DNA of 64,000 nt. Source: Moraxella cuniculi DSM 21768. Its GTDB lineage: Bacteria > Pseudomonadota > Gammaproteobacteria > Pseudomonadales > Moraxellaceae. The stretch covers positions 124,001 to 188,000 of the forward strand of contig NZ_FTNU01000001.1 of the NCBI RefSeq assembly GCF_900156515.1. Direction: 5' to 3'. The notes below the pieces were generated by a model, which saw only the letters and a list, made by a program, of their open reading frames with translations, was not told the DNA's origin and did no database searches. The number at the start of each line of letters is the position of its first letter. The stretch's first letter is position 1. The position numbers and the translations under genes were made by a program. Positions 8,487 to 16,717 of the stretch are shown here, in pieces.

Positions 8487-9584
8487 TTAATCTGTGATAA
8501 TGGTCAGCTCATCTTGTAGGGCTTTTGCAATCAGTTTTTGCCCTTGTACGCTAAAATGAATGCCATCGGAGCTACGCATTTTAATTGATTTTCCATCTTT
8601 TACAAGATAATCATTGTAAATATCGTTGCTGGTACCTAACAGTTCGCGTGCGTCCAAAACCTTGACATCGTGGCGTTGCAGCTCGGTTTTCATGACGGCA
8701 GTTAAATAAATCATCTGTTCATTTAGTTTTGCTTTTTTCATATTTGGTGGTGTGATCCAGATGACTTTTACGCCGTAGTTTTTGGCAGTATTAAGAATGC
8801 TTGCCATGCGAGCTTGATAGCCCGCTTCCCATTGTGGGGTCTGAAATTTCAACTGACCGCCATTGGTTAGGTCGGGCATATCCCATGGATCATTTGGCCC
8901 CAAAAATACCGCCAAAATCTTGATATTGGCATTATTTGCCAAAGTTTCTTCGATGGTTTTTGGCCAGTTAAATAGGCTTGGATAAGCAAGTCCTGTGCTT
9001 TGTTTGGATAGATTTACTGATTTTATATTGTAATTTTTTTGAAGATATTGCTGCACATGCGGTGCAACGCCTTGCATCATAGAGTCTCCAGCAAAAAAGA
9101 TTTCATCACCAGTCCGCAGAATATACGCATCTGTAGTGGATGCTTGTATGTTAGATGCTTGGTCTTGTGCTTTGGGGGCTTGATTGGACTGTATCAGCTG
9201 CTGCTTGGCAAGATATTGCGGAGTATAGGCAAAATTTTTATTAAAATAATCAACCACTTGTTGATTTTTATTCACGATATTATCGGTGAGTTGACCATGC
9301 CAAGCGTATAATTGATTGCCGATTTCGCCGCCTTTTTTCCATGCGTTAAATTTGTTTAGGTACAACAAGGGGCTGTCTTTGTGGTAGGTTTGCAGATAAT
9401 AGGCATTGACCGAGTTTTGCATGACCCATAGGCACAATGCCGCAAAAAAGCACAGCACCGCCAAAAGATAGCTGTAGCTTTTTGAGTGCATATAATCCAC
9501 AGGATAGTCATCTAGATTGATATGCTTGGCTGTGGGGTATGTTGGCAGATTGTTGTCCGTTGATGGTTGCTTAGAAATTGGCAT
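8487..9584 (-). CDS. patB: Peptidoglycan O-acetyltransferase PatB-like (membrane-anchored SGNH protein)
   Basis: The 365-residue protein has one N-terminal membrane segment (about 38-57) and a periplasmic SGNH domain. The catalytic residues appear as FFAGDSMMQG (Ser168), FLGPNDPWD (Asn231) and SSDGIHFSVQG (Asp340, His343). PatB transfers acetyl groups, delivered across the membrane by PatA, to muramic acid. The start at 9584 is chosen because it overlaps the end of patA by 14 bp, as expected for coupled translation; an in-frame start at 9614 lies deeper inside patA. The DUF459-type architecture next to an MBOAT gene supports PatB over a simple esterase. Confidence 0.88.
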   Translation of the reverse strand: MPISKQPSTDNNLPTYPTAKHINLDDYPVDYMHSKSYSYLLAVLCFFAALCLWVMQNSVNAYYLQTYHKDSPLLYLNKFNAWKKGGEIGNQLYAWHGQLTDNIVNKNQQVVDYFNKNFAYTPQYLAKQQLIQSNQAPKAQDQASNIQASTTDAYILRTGDEIFFAGDSMMQGVAPHVQQYLQKNYNIKSVNLSKQSTGLAYPSLFNWPKTIEETLANNANIKILAVFLGPNDPWDMPDLTNGGQLKFQTPQWEAGYQARMASILNTAKNYGVKVIWITPPNMKKAKLNEQMIYLTAVMKTELQRHDVKVLDARELLGTSNDIYNDYLVKDGKSIKMRSSDGIHFSVQGQKLIAKALQDELTIITD

Positions 9585-11067
9585 AAATAAACCCCGGAAT
9601 CCCTGATGGTGCAAAGATAATGACTGTTAATAACCCAATGAGCAATAGGCCGATGATGACAACCTTTGGCAGGTAGGAGAAAAAACGCACAATGGCAGGC
9701 GTGTGGCGTGTGTACCACGGATAAATAAGCCACGCAACCACAAAAATCGCCAGCATATACAAAGGATTGGCACTCCATGCGATGTTTTGACAATTAAATG
9801 CCAATGCCTGAAAAATCTGCGTAGCGTCATTCCAGCTGCTTGCTCGAAAAAACACAAAGCAAAATGCCACAAAATTGATGGTGAAAAAAATACCCAGCAT
9901 TTTGCCCAGCCAGCCTTGCCGATAAAGGGCATTGCGTGCGGTTTTTGGGGTGCTTTTGTAGAGGATTTGGTGCAGCTTGTCGGTGCAGTTTAGCAGTACA
10001 ATCGCCAAGCCGTGCAACAATCCCCACAGCAAAAAATTAATGCTTGAGCCGTGCCAAATGCCAGATAATCCCATGGCAATCATCAGATTGATTTGTGTTT
10101 TGGCAAAGCCGCCACGGCTACCACCCAAGGGAATATAAATATAATCACGAATCCATGTGGATAGACTGATGTGCCATCTGTCCCAAAAAACACGAATATT
10201 ATGGGCGATGAGTGGCGCTTTGAAGTTTATGGGCAAACGAAAACCGAGCAATAAACCAAACGCCACCATCATCTCGCTATAGCCCGAAAAGTCCAAAAAT
10301 AACTGCAAAGTGTAGGCATAAATCGCCACCAGTACTTCTAGGCTATGGTATTGCATGGGGTTGGCAAAGATTGGATTGACCCAATTGTCAGCCAACCAAC
10401 CTGCCAGCCACCATTTTTTGATTAATGCCAACAAAATCAGTGCCAGAGCCACAGTCGGCAACAAAATCCGCCGTGGTGCGATGGTGCGGATTTGTTCGCT
10501 CATGCCACAGGGTTTGCCCTGTATGTCGGTCAATCCTGCTGCTGATTTGGCACGAGCGATGGGGCCTGCACTGATGGTGGCAAAAAATGACAAATGCTGT
10601 AGCAGCTCCATAAAGCCAAAGCGTGGCGTTTGTTCGTCCTGCTGATAGCGACCGACCATGTAGCTTATGCCCTGAAATGAATAATAAGAAATGCCCAGCG
10701 GAAAGATGATATTTGCCATCAAGCCTGACGAATCAAGCTGCAGGGCATCTAGGCTTAGCTGAATTGTTTGTTTGAAAAAATCATAATATTTAAATACGCT
10801 AAGGTTGAGTAGGGTGAAAATTACACCAAGGGCGAGCCATCGCTTTTTAAACTGACTGCGATCCATCATGTTGGTGATAAAAAATACCAAAACGGTGTAG
10901 ATAAATAATATTAAGACGGCTTGCCAGCCTGCCATCAGATAGACAATCAAGTAACTTAGGCAGCTAAGTAGCAGATTTTGGTATTTGGGTCTATGGCGAA
11001 ACAACCAATAAATCGCCAAAAAACCAATAAATAATAACGAAAATTCTATGGATAGAAATGAAAACAT
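9571..11067 (-). CDS. patA: MBOAT acetyl carrier PatA for peptidoglycan O-acetylation
   Basis: This is a 498-residue polytopic inner membrane protein of the membrane-bound O-acyltransferase family. It would move acetyl groups from a cytoplasmic donor to the periplasmic PatB. MBOAT landmarks are PLGISYYSFQGISY, IRVFWDRWHISLSTWIRDY and LSGIWHGSS with the conserved His339. It is the first gene of patA-patB-ape1. AlgI-type alginate acetylation is the main alternative for this family, but no alginate genes are present and ape1 adjoins. Confidence 0.9.
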   Translation of the reverse strand: MFSFLSIEFSLLFIGFLAIYWLFRHRPKYQNLLLSCLSYLIVYLMAGWQAVLILFIYTVLVFFITNMMDRSQFKKRWLALGVIFTLLNLSVFKYYDFFKQTIQLSLDALQLDSSGLMANIIFPLGISYYSFQGISYMVGRYQQDEQTPRFGFMELLQHLSFFATISAGPIARAKSAAGLTDIQGKPCGMSEQIRTIAPRRILLPTVALALILLALIKKWWLAGWLADNWVNPIFANPMQYHSLEVLVAIYAYTLQLFLDFSGYSEMMVAFGLLLGFRLPINFKAPLIAHNIRVFWDRWHISLSTWIRDYIYIPLGGSRGGFAKTQINLMIAMGLSGIWHGSSINFLLWGLLHGLAIVLLNCTDKLHQILYKSTPKTARNALYRQGWLGKMLGIFFTINFVAFCFVFFRASSWNDATQIFQALAFNCQNIAWSANPLYMLAIFVVAWLIYPWYTRHTPAIVRFFSYLPKVVIIGLLLIGLLTVIIFAPSGIPGFIYANF

Positions 11068-11225
11068 GGGTTGATTTCACTCCGCATCAGAGCGTATAAA
11101 TATGGATAAATTTTGAACTATTTTATCATATTGTTGTTTTATTGTTAATATGTATGGTTTAAAAATTGCACGCATTTTGAGCAACTTTTTAATATTTTAT
11201 CAATATAATTTTTATTTATTAACAA

Positions 11226-11249
11226 TAAAAAAGCAGGCAAAACCTGCTT
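11226..11249 (-). terminator. Terminator of cmoM
   Basis: On the minus strand the stem AAGCAGG/CCTGCTT (7 bp, 5-nt loop) is followed by a T-run. It lies 24 bp beyond the cmoM stop codon. Confidence 0.8.
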
Positions 11250-11272
11250 GATGATCGGATTGATAAGACTGG

Positions 11273-12055
11273 CTAATCACTAAGTTTATTTGCCAGTAAA
11301 TGCAAATACCGACCCATTTGCCGAAATGGCATCATGCGTGCGTATTTTAGCTCCATTTGCACCACAGCATCAGGGTTATTCAGTCCACCTCGTTTTAGCG
11401 GTGCATAATCAGAAAAAACACGAATCCCTGAACACAGTATGATTTGATAGCCATGTTGATTTAGCCAGTTTTCGACAGTGTCGGCAGCCACAGGGTGATT
11501 GGGTGTGAGGCTTTTGTTGTCGGCTGGGCGTGGCGTATCCAGCTGATAAAAATTCCCCATCACCAGATTGCGATAAATTTTACTGGCAGGGTTATAAAAG
11601 CACAGCGAAAGTATGCCATCTTTTGCCAAAAATTGATCAAAAAATGCCATGATTTTTTCGGGTTCGCCAAGCCACTCAAGCAAGGCATGGCACAAGATTA
11701 GGTCAAATTTTTCACCTGCAAGTTGCTCGCTTAGCTGCTGATAGGGGCAGTTAATGATACGCAGTTTTTGCTCAACGCCGAGTGCTTTGGCGTTATCTTT
11801 TGCCATCTGGAGCATATTGGCAGAGATGTCGTTGATGGTAACTTGATGATTTTTGGCGAGCATGAGGCTCAATTGTGCCAATCCTGCTCCGACATCCAGT
11901 ACACGCAGGCTATCTTTTGGGTGGTTGGTGATGGCTTCGTCAATATCCTGCCAAAGTACGGCAAGGCGAATGCGGCCTTTGATGCCGCCATAGACTTTTT
12001 TGGCAAAATGCTCACTGATGTCGTCAAAATTTCTATCGCTGATGTGCTTGGTCAT
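11273..12055 (-). CDS. cmoM: tRNA 5-carboxymethoxyuridine methyltransferase
   Basis: CmoM (formerly SmtA) methylates cmo5U at the wobble position of certain tRNAs, using S-adenosylmethionine. The 260-residue product opens with DRNFDDISEHFAKKVYGGIKG, cut here to its key words RNFDDI and KVYG, as in E. coli CmoM. The SAM-binding motif I is RVLDVGAGLAQLS (about 50-62), followed by the acidic NDIS and the ILCHALLEW block. The C-terminal GIRVFSDY and GRYLHLLANK also match. It is transcribed away from the unknown lipoprotein at 12.3 kb. Confidence 0.92.
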   Translation of the reverse strand: MTKHISDRNFDDISEHFAKKVYGGIKGRIRLAVLWQDIDEAITNHPKDSLRVLDVGAGLAQLSLMLAKNHQVTINDISANMLQMAKDNAKALGVEQKLRIINCPYQQLSEQLAGEKFDLILCHALLEWLGEPEKIMAFFDQFLAKDGILSLCFYNPASKIYRNLVMGNFYQLDTPRPADNKSLTPNHPVAADTVENWLNQHGYQIILCSGIRVFSDYAPLKRGGLNNPDAVVQMELKYARMMPFRQMGRYLHLLANKLSD

Positions 12056-12133
12056 GTTAATCTTTTGTAAAAGTTGAACGGATAAATGTATCTGTGCATT
12101 TTGTTGGGTTTATTTTGATTATTTGTTGGCTAA

Positions 12134-12189
12134 GCTGTGCTATAATGAGCTGGTTTATCAAGTAGATTAATGCCTTATTATAGCACAGC
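12134..12189. promoter_or_regulatory. 13-bp perfect inverted repeat with face-to-face extended -10 elements
   Basis: GCTGTGCTATAAT (12134-12146) and its exact complement (12177-12189) flank a 30-bp spacer. Each arm contains TGCTATAAT, a perfect extended -10 element. The left arm points right toward the lipoprotein at 12.26 kb, and the right arm points left toward cmoM. Read as promoters, they would produce short overlapping divergent-gene transcripts. Read as an operator or RNA hairpin, the arms would bind a dimeric protein or fold. Confidence 0.6.
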
Positions 12190-12258
12190 CAGATGAGTAT
12201 GGGCTTATTTTATGGCTGACATAAGGGCAGGTTGCTTGAACAGAAAAACTAAATAGCG

Positions 12259-13326
12259 ATGAGTATCACGATGAAAAAATCTACCATCAAAGTTATTGGC
12301 GTGTCAGCAGCATTGGCATGGGCATTGGCAGGTTGTGATGAGCAGCCAAAAACACAAGATGTCGCAGTTGCTGAACCTGTGGTGCAAAAGCTGGATTCGG
12401 TATGCGAGGACAGTGCCTTAAAGAGTCGATTGGATTTGTCTATCAAAAATGCCATCTTGTCAGCGGCAATGAATCGTTTGGTAGGGTTATCGCCAGAGCA
12501 AAATTTGGCAACCCAAACCGCATTAAATCAGCGACTAAATACAGTGCGTATTGACAGTCAAAATCCGACAAATTTTGCTGACAGTTGCATGGTTGATGTT
12601 GCAATTGCCATTGATAATCAAGATTTGGTCGCAGCGGAGTATGCTTTTGCTCAGTCAGGGGCGACTTTGTTGCAACGAGCCACTCAAGATCAGGTTGAGT
12701 TAAATAATGGCACAATTGTCGCCAAGCAAGTTACTTATCAGCTGGTTGGTGGCGATGTGGTTATGTATAACAACAATCACAATGCCATTAATTTGATTGC
12801 TGATATTTTGTTGGCAGCGGTGGGCAATACGCAGGTTGATATGAGCAATGCGACTTATGGCGTAAGCAAGCCTCAGGTGGTTGAGCGTATGCCATCGCAA
12901 CCAGCACAGATAAACAGTGATGCTCAAATCACCACTCGAATCGAACGCCAAAACTCTGCTGCAGATGCAGCTCATGACAATCAAGCGGTACGCACGCCAA
13001 CAGGCAATCGCACGCCATCACATGAGTTGCCCAGAACCAGACAGCCAGAACAAAAAGCACCTGCCAAAGTAGCCGAGCCTACCGAGTCCGCCAAGGCTCA
13101 AGCGAGCAACCAGCAGCCAGCAATTATCAGCAAACGCAGCACTCAAGCTCAGGCTCAGATAAACTCTGCCAAAACAGCAGAGGCTGCCGAAAAAGCACAA
13201 GCCAAGCCAAAGCCTGCCGAAGCTCGCTCTGCCGATACATCGTCTGCCAAATCACCAGCCGAGCCAAAGCAAACCGAACAAACAAGCGATGGTATTACCA
13301 TTGTTGAGACCAATGAAACCTACTAA
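12259..13326 (+). CDS. Lipoprotein of unknown function with low-complexity C-terminus
   Basis: I do not recognise this 355-residue protein. It starts with a lipoprotein signal; the ATG at 12271 gives MKKSTIKV...ALAGC with lipidated Cys22 and may be the true start rather than 12259. Residues about 40-190 look folded and contain two Cys (in DSVCED and DSCMVD) that could form a disulphide. Residues about 210-345 are rich in Ala, Gln, Lys, Pro, Ser and Thr, with recurring AKA, PAE and AQAQ words, like a linker spanning the periplasm. It is most likely a periplasmic or outer membrane lipoprotein restricted to this lineage. A terminator follows. Confidence 0.85.
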   Translation: MSITMKKSTIKVIGVSAALAWALAGCDEQPKTQDVAVAEPVVQKLDSVCEDSALKSRLDLSIKNAILSAAMNRLVGLSPEQNLATQTALNQRLNTVRIDSQNPTNFADSCMVDVAIAIDNQDLVAAEYAFAQSGATLLQRATQDQVELNNGTIVAKQVTYQLVGGDVVMYNNNHNAINLIADILLAAVGNTQVDMSNATYGVSKPQVVERMPSQPAQINSDAQITTRIERQNSAADAAHDNQAVRTPTGNRTPSHELPRTRQPEQKAPAKVAEPTESAKAQASNQQPAIISKRSTQAQAQINSAKTAEAAEKAQAKPKPAEARSADTSSAKSPAEPKQTEQTSDGITIVETNETY

Positions 13327-13353
13327 GTTTGTCAAAGTGTGGTGATGTCAAAT

Positions 13354-13380
13354 AAAGCCTTGTAAAGGGGCTTTATTTGT
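13354..13380 (+). terminator. Terminator after the unknown lipoprotein gene
   Basis: AAAGCC...GGCTTT forms a short hairpin followed by ATTTGTTTTG. The T-run is interrupted, so strength is uncertain. Confidence 0.55.
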
Positions 13381-13469
13381 TTTGTTACAGTATTATCAAA
13401 AATACCCCTTTTTGTTGATTTTGTGTTACAATCAGGTGATATTTAATCATTGATGATTTGGAGACTGTG

Positions 13470-14528
13470 ATGAATTTGCCCCGTAATAAGTTTGCTCAAG
13501 TGATGCCAGCGATGATTGCAGTGGCGTTGATGGGCTGTAATGATTCTGCTAAGAGTACCGATACTGCTGAAAAATCCAGCAATCAGGCGGTCAAAACCCA
13601 AGAAAAAGCCAACAAAAAGGTGGCAATTTCGGCAATTGTTGAGCATCCTTCGCTAAACGATATTCGCTTGGGTGTGATTGATGGTTTGGCGAGTTTGGGC
13701 TATAAAACTGGCGAAAATCTGACAATTAATTTTCAGTCTGCACAGGGCAGTATGGCAACCGCAGGACAGATTGCCAAGCAGTTTGTCGCTGACAATCCTG
13801 ATGCAATCGTTGCCATCACCACACCAACTGCCCAAAGTCTTGCGGCAGCAACCAGCAGCATTCCTTTGGTTTATACGGCGGTATCAGACCCTGTGGCTGC
13901 CAAATTGATTGATGAAAATAATCAAGCCAAGCAAGCCAACATTACAGGTCTGTCAAGCCAATTACCTCTGGAGCCACAGATTGAATTGTTCAGCAAAGTC
14001 AAGCCAGAAGCCAAACGCATTGGCTTTGTATATAGCCCAGGCGAGGCAAATTCGGTGGCAATAAAAAATCAGCTGCTTGAGCTTTTGCCAAAATACGGCA
14101 TGACTTTGGTGGATGTGCCAGCAAATCGCTCAAGCGATGTTGGTGATGCGACCCGTTCTTTGGCTGGCAAGGTTGATTTGCTATACACATCACTGGATAA
14201 TGGCGTAGCATCAGCGATGGAATCAATGGTGCAGGTGGCAAATGAGCTAAAAATTCCTGTCATCACCTCTGATGAATTTTCGGTGCGTCGTGGAGCAACG
14301 GCTGCTTTGGGCGTGAATGATTATGACTTTGGTTTGGCAACCGCTAAGTTGGTCGCCCAAGTATTAGATGGCAAAAAAGCCAATGAAATCAGCCCAGCGG
14401 TAATGAACGAGCTGACCTTGTTTATCAGCCCAAAACACGCTGCAGCACAAGGGGTTACTGTTGATTTAACCAAACTGCAAGACAGTATTAATGTAGATAC
14501 CATGCCTGCTCGCCAAGCACAAAACTAA
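13470..14528 (+). CDS. ABC importer substrate-binding lipoprotein (TrpX/ABC_sub_bind type), copy 1
   Basis: This 352-residue lipoprotein (lipidated Cys23 in ALMGC) is a type I periplasmic binding protein of the family that includes streptococcal TrpX. Characteristic segments are AISAIVEHPSLNDIRLG, FQSAQGSMATAGQIAKQFV, TPTAQSLAAATSSIP and YSPGEANS. The start at 13470 has GGAG seven bases upstream. It is followed by a close paralogue at 14.65 kb, then permease and ATPase genes. The family often takes up tryptophan or other small amino acids, but the ligand cannot be read from sequence. Confidence 0.87.
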   Translation: MNLPRNKFAQVMPAMIAVALMGCNDSAKSTDTAEKSSNQAVKTQEKANKKVAISAIVEHPSLNDIRLGVIDGLASLGYKTGENLTINFQSAQGSMATAGQIAKQFVADNPDAIVAITTPTAQSLAAATSSIPLVYTAVSDPVAAKLIDENNQAKQANITGLSSQLPLEPQIELFSKVKPEAKRIGFVYSPGEANSVAIKNQLLELLPKYGMTLVDVPANRSSDVGDATRSLAGKVDLLYTSLDNGVASAMESMVQVANELKIPVITSDEFSVRRGATAALGVNDYDFGLATAKLVAQVLDGKKANEISPAVMNELTLFISPKHAAAQGVTVDLTKLQDSINVDTMPARQAQN

Positions 14529-14649
14529 CCGCCAATCAGTGGGTTAGCCAGCCCAAAGCAGGCTTGGTGTTTTGGTGTGATTGTAAATATCACTCACCAC
14601 AAACAAAGCAAGTCTGCCTAGGTGATTAATTGTATATTAAGAGAGTATT

Positions 14650-15648
14650 ATGAAAAAGTTATTAAAAACCACTTTATGTGCCAGCCTTGCAGCACTGCTG
14701 CTAAGTGCCTGTGGCGATAAGACCACCAACGAAACCGCCGACAAGGCAGCTGATGATGCCAAGCGTGTTGCCATTACCGCCATTGTTGAGCATCCTGCTT
14801 TGGACGCGGCTCGTCAAGGTGCGTTGGAGCAGCTGGCTGCCGAAGGCTTTAAAGAAGGCGAAAACTTAACGGTGAATTTCCAGTCAGCACAGGGCAACAT
14901 GGCAACTGCAGGACAAATTGCCAAGCAGTTTGTCGCTGACAATCCTGATGCGATTTATGCCATCGCCACACCATCAGCCCAAGCGATCGCCGCTGCCACT
15001 TCAACGATTCCTGTGGTATTTTCGGCGGTTACCGACCCTGTGGAGGCAAAGCTGGTGAATAATTTACAATCATCTGGCAATAACATTACAGGTGCTTCTG
15101 ATGTTTTGCCTTATGAGCCACAAATTGAGCTGATTCGTCAGCTGATTCCAACGGTAAAAAATGTTGGCTATGTTTATAGCCCAGGCGAGGTTAATTCAAC
15201 CGTTGTCTTAAAAAATCTCAAAGAAAAACTTGCTCCGCTTGGCATTGCAGTTATCGAGGCACCAGCCCAAAAATCCAGCGACATTACACAGGCGGCAAAC
15301 AGCTTGGTTGGCAAGGTTGATGTTATCTATACCTCAACTGACAATAATGTCATCAATGCTTATGAGGCACTGTATCAAGTGGCAAAACAGGCAAAAATCC
15401 CCTTGATTTCGGCGGATACCAGCACTGTTGAGCGAGGGGCGGTGGCAGCCATGGGTGTGAACTATACTGATTTGGGCAAACAGGCGGGCAAAATCATCGC
15501 TCGTGTGCTAAAGGGTGAAAAACCTGCCGATATTCCTGTCTATATTTCAGAGAATTTGGATTTGTACATTAGCAAAAAACACGCCGCCGAACAAGGCGTA
15601 CAGTTGCCACAAGAAGTGCTGGACAGAGCAACCAAAGTCATTGATTGA
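14650..15648 (+). CDS. ABC importer substrate-binding lipoprotein, copy 2
   Basis: The 332-residue paralogue of the preceding protein carries its own lipoprotein signal (LLLSAC, Cys21). Matching blocks are AITAIVEHPALDAARQG, FQSAQGNMATAGQIAKQFV, TPSAQAIAAATSTIP and IYTSTDNNV. Near-identical framework with different residues between the blocks points to tandem duplication followed by divergence, perhaps giving two ligand specificities for one transporter. A rho-independent terminator follows before the permease gene, allowing the binding proteins to be expressed separately from the membrane parts. Confidence 0.88.
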   Translation: MKKLLKTTLCASLAALLLSACGDKTTNETADKAADDAKRVAITAIVEHPALDAARQGALEQLAAEGFKEGENLTVNFQSAQGNMATAGQIAKQFVADNPDAIYAIATPSAQAIAAATSTIPVVFSAVTDPVEAKLVNNLQSSGNNITGASDVLPYEPQIELIRQLIPTVKNVGYVYSPGEVNSTVVLKNLKEKLAPLGIAVIEAPAQKSSDITQAANSLVGKVDVIYTSTDNNVINAYEALYQVAKQAKIPLISADTSTVERGAVAAMGVNYTDLGKQAGKIIARVLKGEKPADIPVYISENLDLYISKKHAAEQGVQLPQEVLDRATKVID

Positions 15649-15708
15649 TTTTGTCGTGTGGATTTTTGGTTAATTTTGTGGCATATTTTCTTTTGTGCTA
15701 CAAACTTC

Positions 15709-15740
15709 AAGCCCAAGCGGTATCAACTGCTTGGGTTTTG
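15709..15740 (+). terminator. Terminator between binding-protein and permease genes
   Basis: CCCAAGC/GCTTGGG (7 bp, extended by AAG/TTT) is followed by TTTTG. It separates the two binding-protein genes from the permease-ATPase pair. Confidence 0.7.
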
Positions 15741-15772
15741 TACAAATGATAATTCTATTGTGCCAGTGATTT

Positions 15773-15781
15773 TGGTATAAT
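15773..15781 (+). promoter_or_regulatory. Extended -10 promoter of the permease-ATPase pair
   Basis: TGGTATAAT is a perfect extended -10 element. It lies between the terminator at 15709-15740 and the permease start, so the membrane components probably have their own transcript. Confidence 0.55.
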
Positions 15782-15809
15782 AAGCATTTTTTGATGGCGA
15801 GTAATGCCC

Positions 15810-16706
15810 ATGAGTTTGATTGCGTTATTTGGGGCGCTAGAAAGCGGTCTGATTTATGCCTTGATGGCACTTGGTGTGCTGATTTCTTTTCGGATTTTGG
15901 ATTTTCCAGATTTGACAGCGGACGGCAGTTTTCCTTTGGGGGGTGCGGTTGCAGGCGTGGCGATTATTGCTGGATTTAATCCGTGGCTTGCCTGTCTGTT
16001 TGGCATGGTGGCAGGCATGGTGGCAGGCATGATAACTGCTTGGCTGCATGTCAAATTGGGTATCTTGCATCTTTTGGCAGGTATTTTGATGATGACTGCC
16101 TTGTATTCAATTAATCTTAGAATCATGAACGCTCCCAATTTATCACTGCTTGGCGAGCCGACCGTATTTGATGCAGTGTCGCAATTTGGTACGCCTGCCA
16201 AAATTGCCGTGGTCGTTGCCATTGTGATTGTTGTCAAACTGCTTTTGGACTGGTTTTTTTCAACCGAGACAGGGCTTGCGATGCGTGCTACAGGCTCAAA
16301 CTTACGCATGGCACAGGCTCAAGGCATCAACACTTCAGGGATTATTATTCTGGGCATGGCAATCTCCAATGGACTGATTGCGTTGTCAGGTGCGTTATTT
16401 GTGCAGACGCAGGGCTTTGCTGATGTGTCTATGGGTATCGGAACCATCATCATCGGTCTGGCGGCGGTGATTATTGGCGAGGCGGTATTGTCAGCCAAAC
16501 GCATTTTTTGGATTACTTTGTCGGTATTATTAGGTTCGGTGATTTATAAGTTGTTTGTGCAATTGGCGATGTCTAGCGAGCTGTTGCGTGATGTGGGCTT
16601 TCGCTCGCAAGATTTGAATCTCATCACTGCTATTTTGGTGATTATTCTGCTTGTGTTGTCAGGTTATAAGCACAAGCTGGTTGGCAAACGCAAGACAAAA
16701 CAATAG
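15810..16706 (+). CDS. ABC importer permease (TrpY/LivH-like)
   Basis: A 298-residue polytopic inner membrane protein of the branched-chain amino-acid permease superfamily (BPD_transp_2). Hydrophobic segments fill nearly the whole chain, and EAVLSAKRIFW near 225 resembles the coupling helix. The ATG at 15810 has GGCGAG eight bases upstream; the ATG at 15804 is too close to that site. It is followed directly by the ATPase gene. The N-terminal third contains a short GMVAGMVAGM repeat from a 12-bp duplication. Confidence 0.88.
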   Translation: MSLIALFGALESGLIYALMALGVLISFRILDFPDLTADGSFPLGGAVAGVAIIAGFNPWLACLFGMVAGMVAGMITAWLHVKLGILHLLAGILMMTALYSINLRIMNAPNLSLLGEPTVFDAVSQFGTPAKIAVVVAIVIVVKLLLDWFFSTETGLAMRATGSNLRMAQAQGINTSGIIILGMAISNGLIALSGALFVQTQGFADVSMGIGTIIIGLAAVIIGEAVLSAKRIFWITLSVLLGSVIYKLFVQLAMSSELLRDVGFRSQDLNLITAILVIILLVLSGYKHKLVGKRKTKQ

Positions 16707-16717
16707 GAGTGCCACTT

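Noticed and set aside
16005-16034. 12-bp near-tandem repeat GGCATGGTGGCA in the permease gene
   Set aside because: It is in frame, encodes a GMVA repeat within a membrane helix and has too few copies to be notable.
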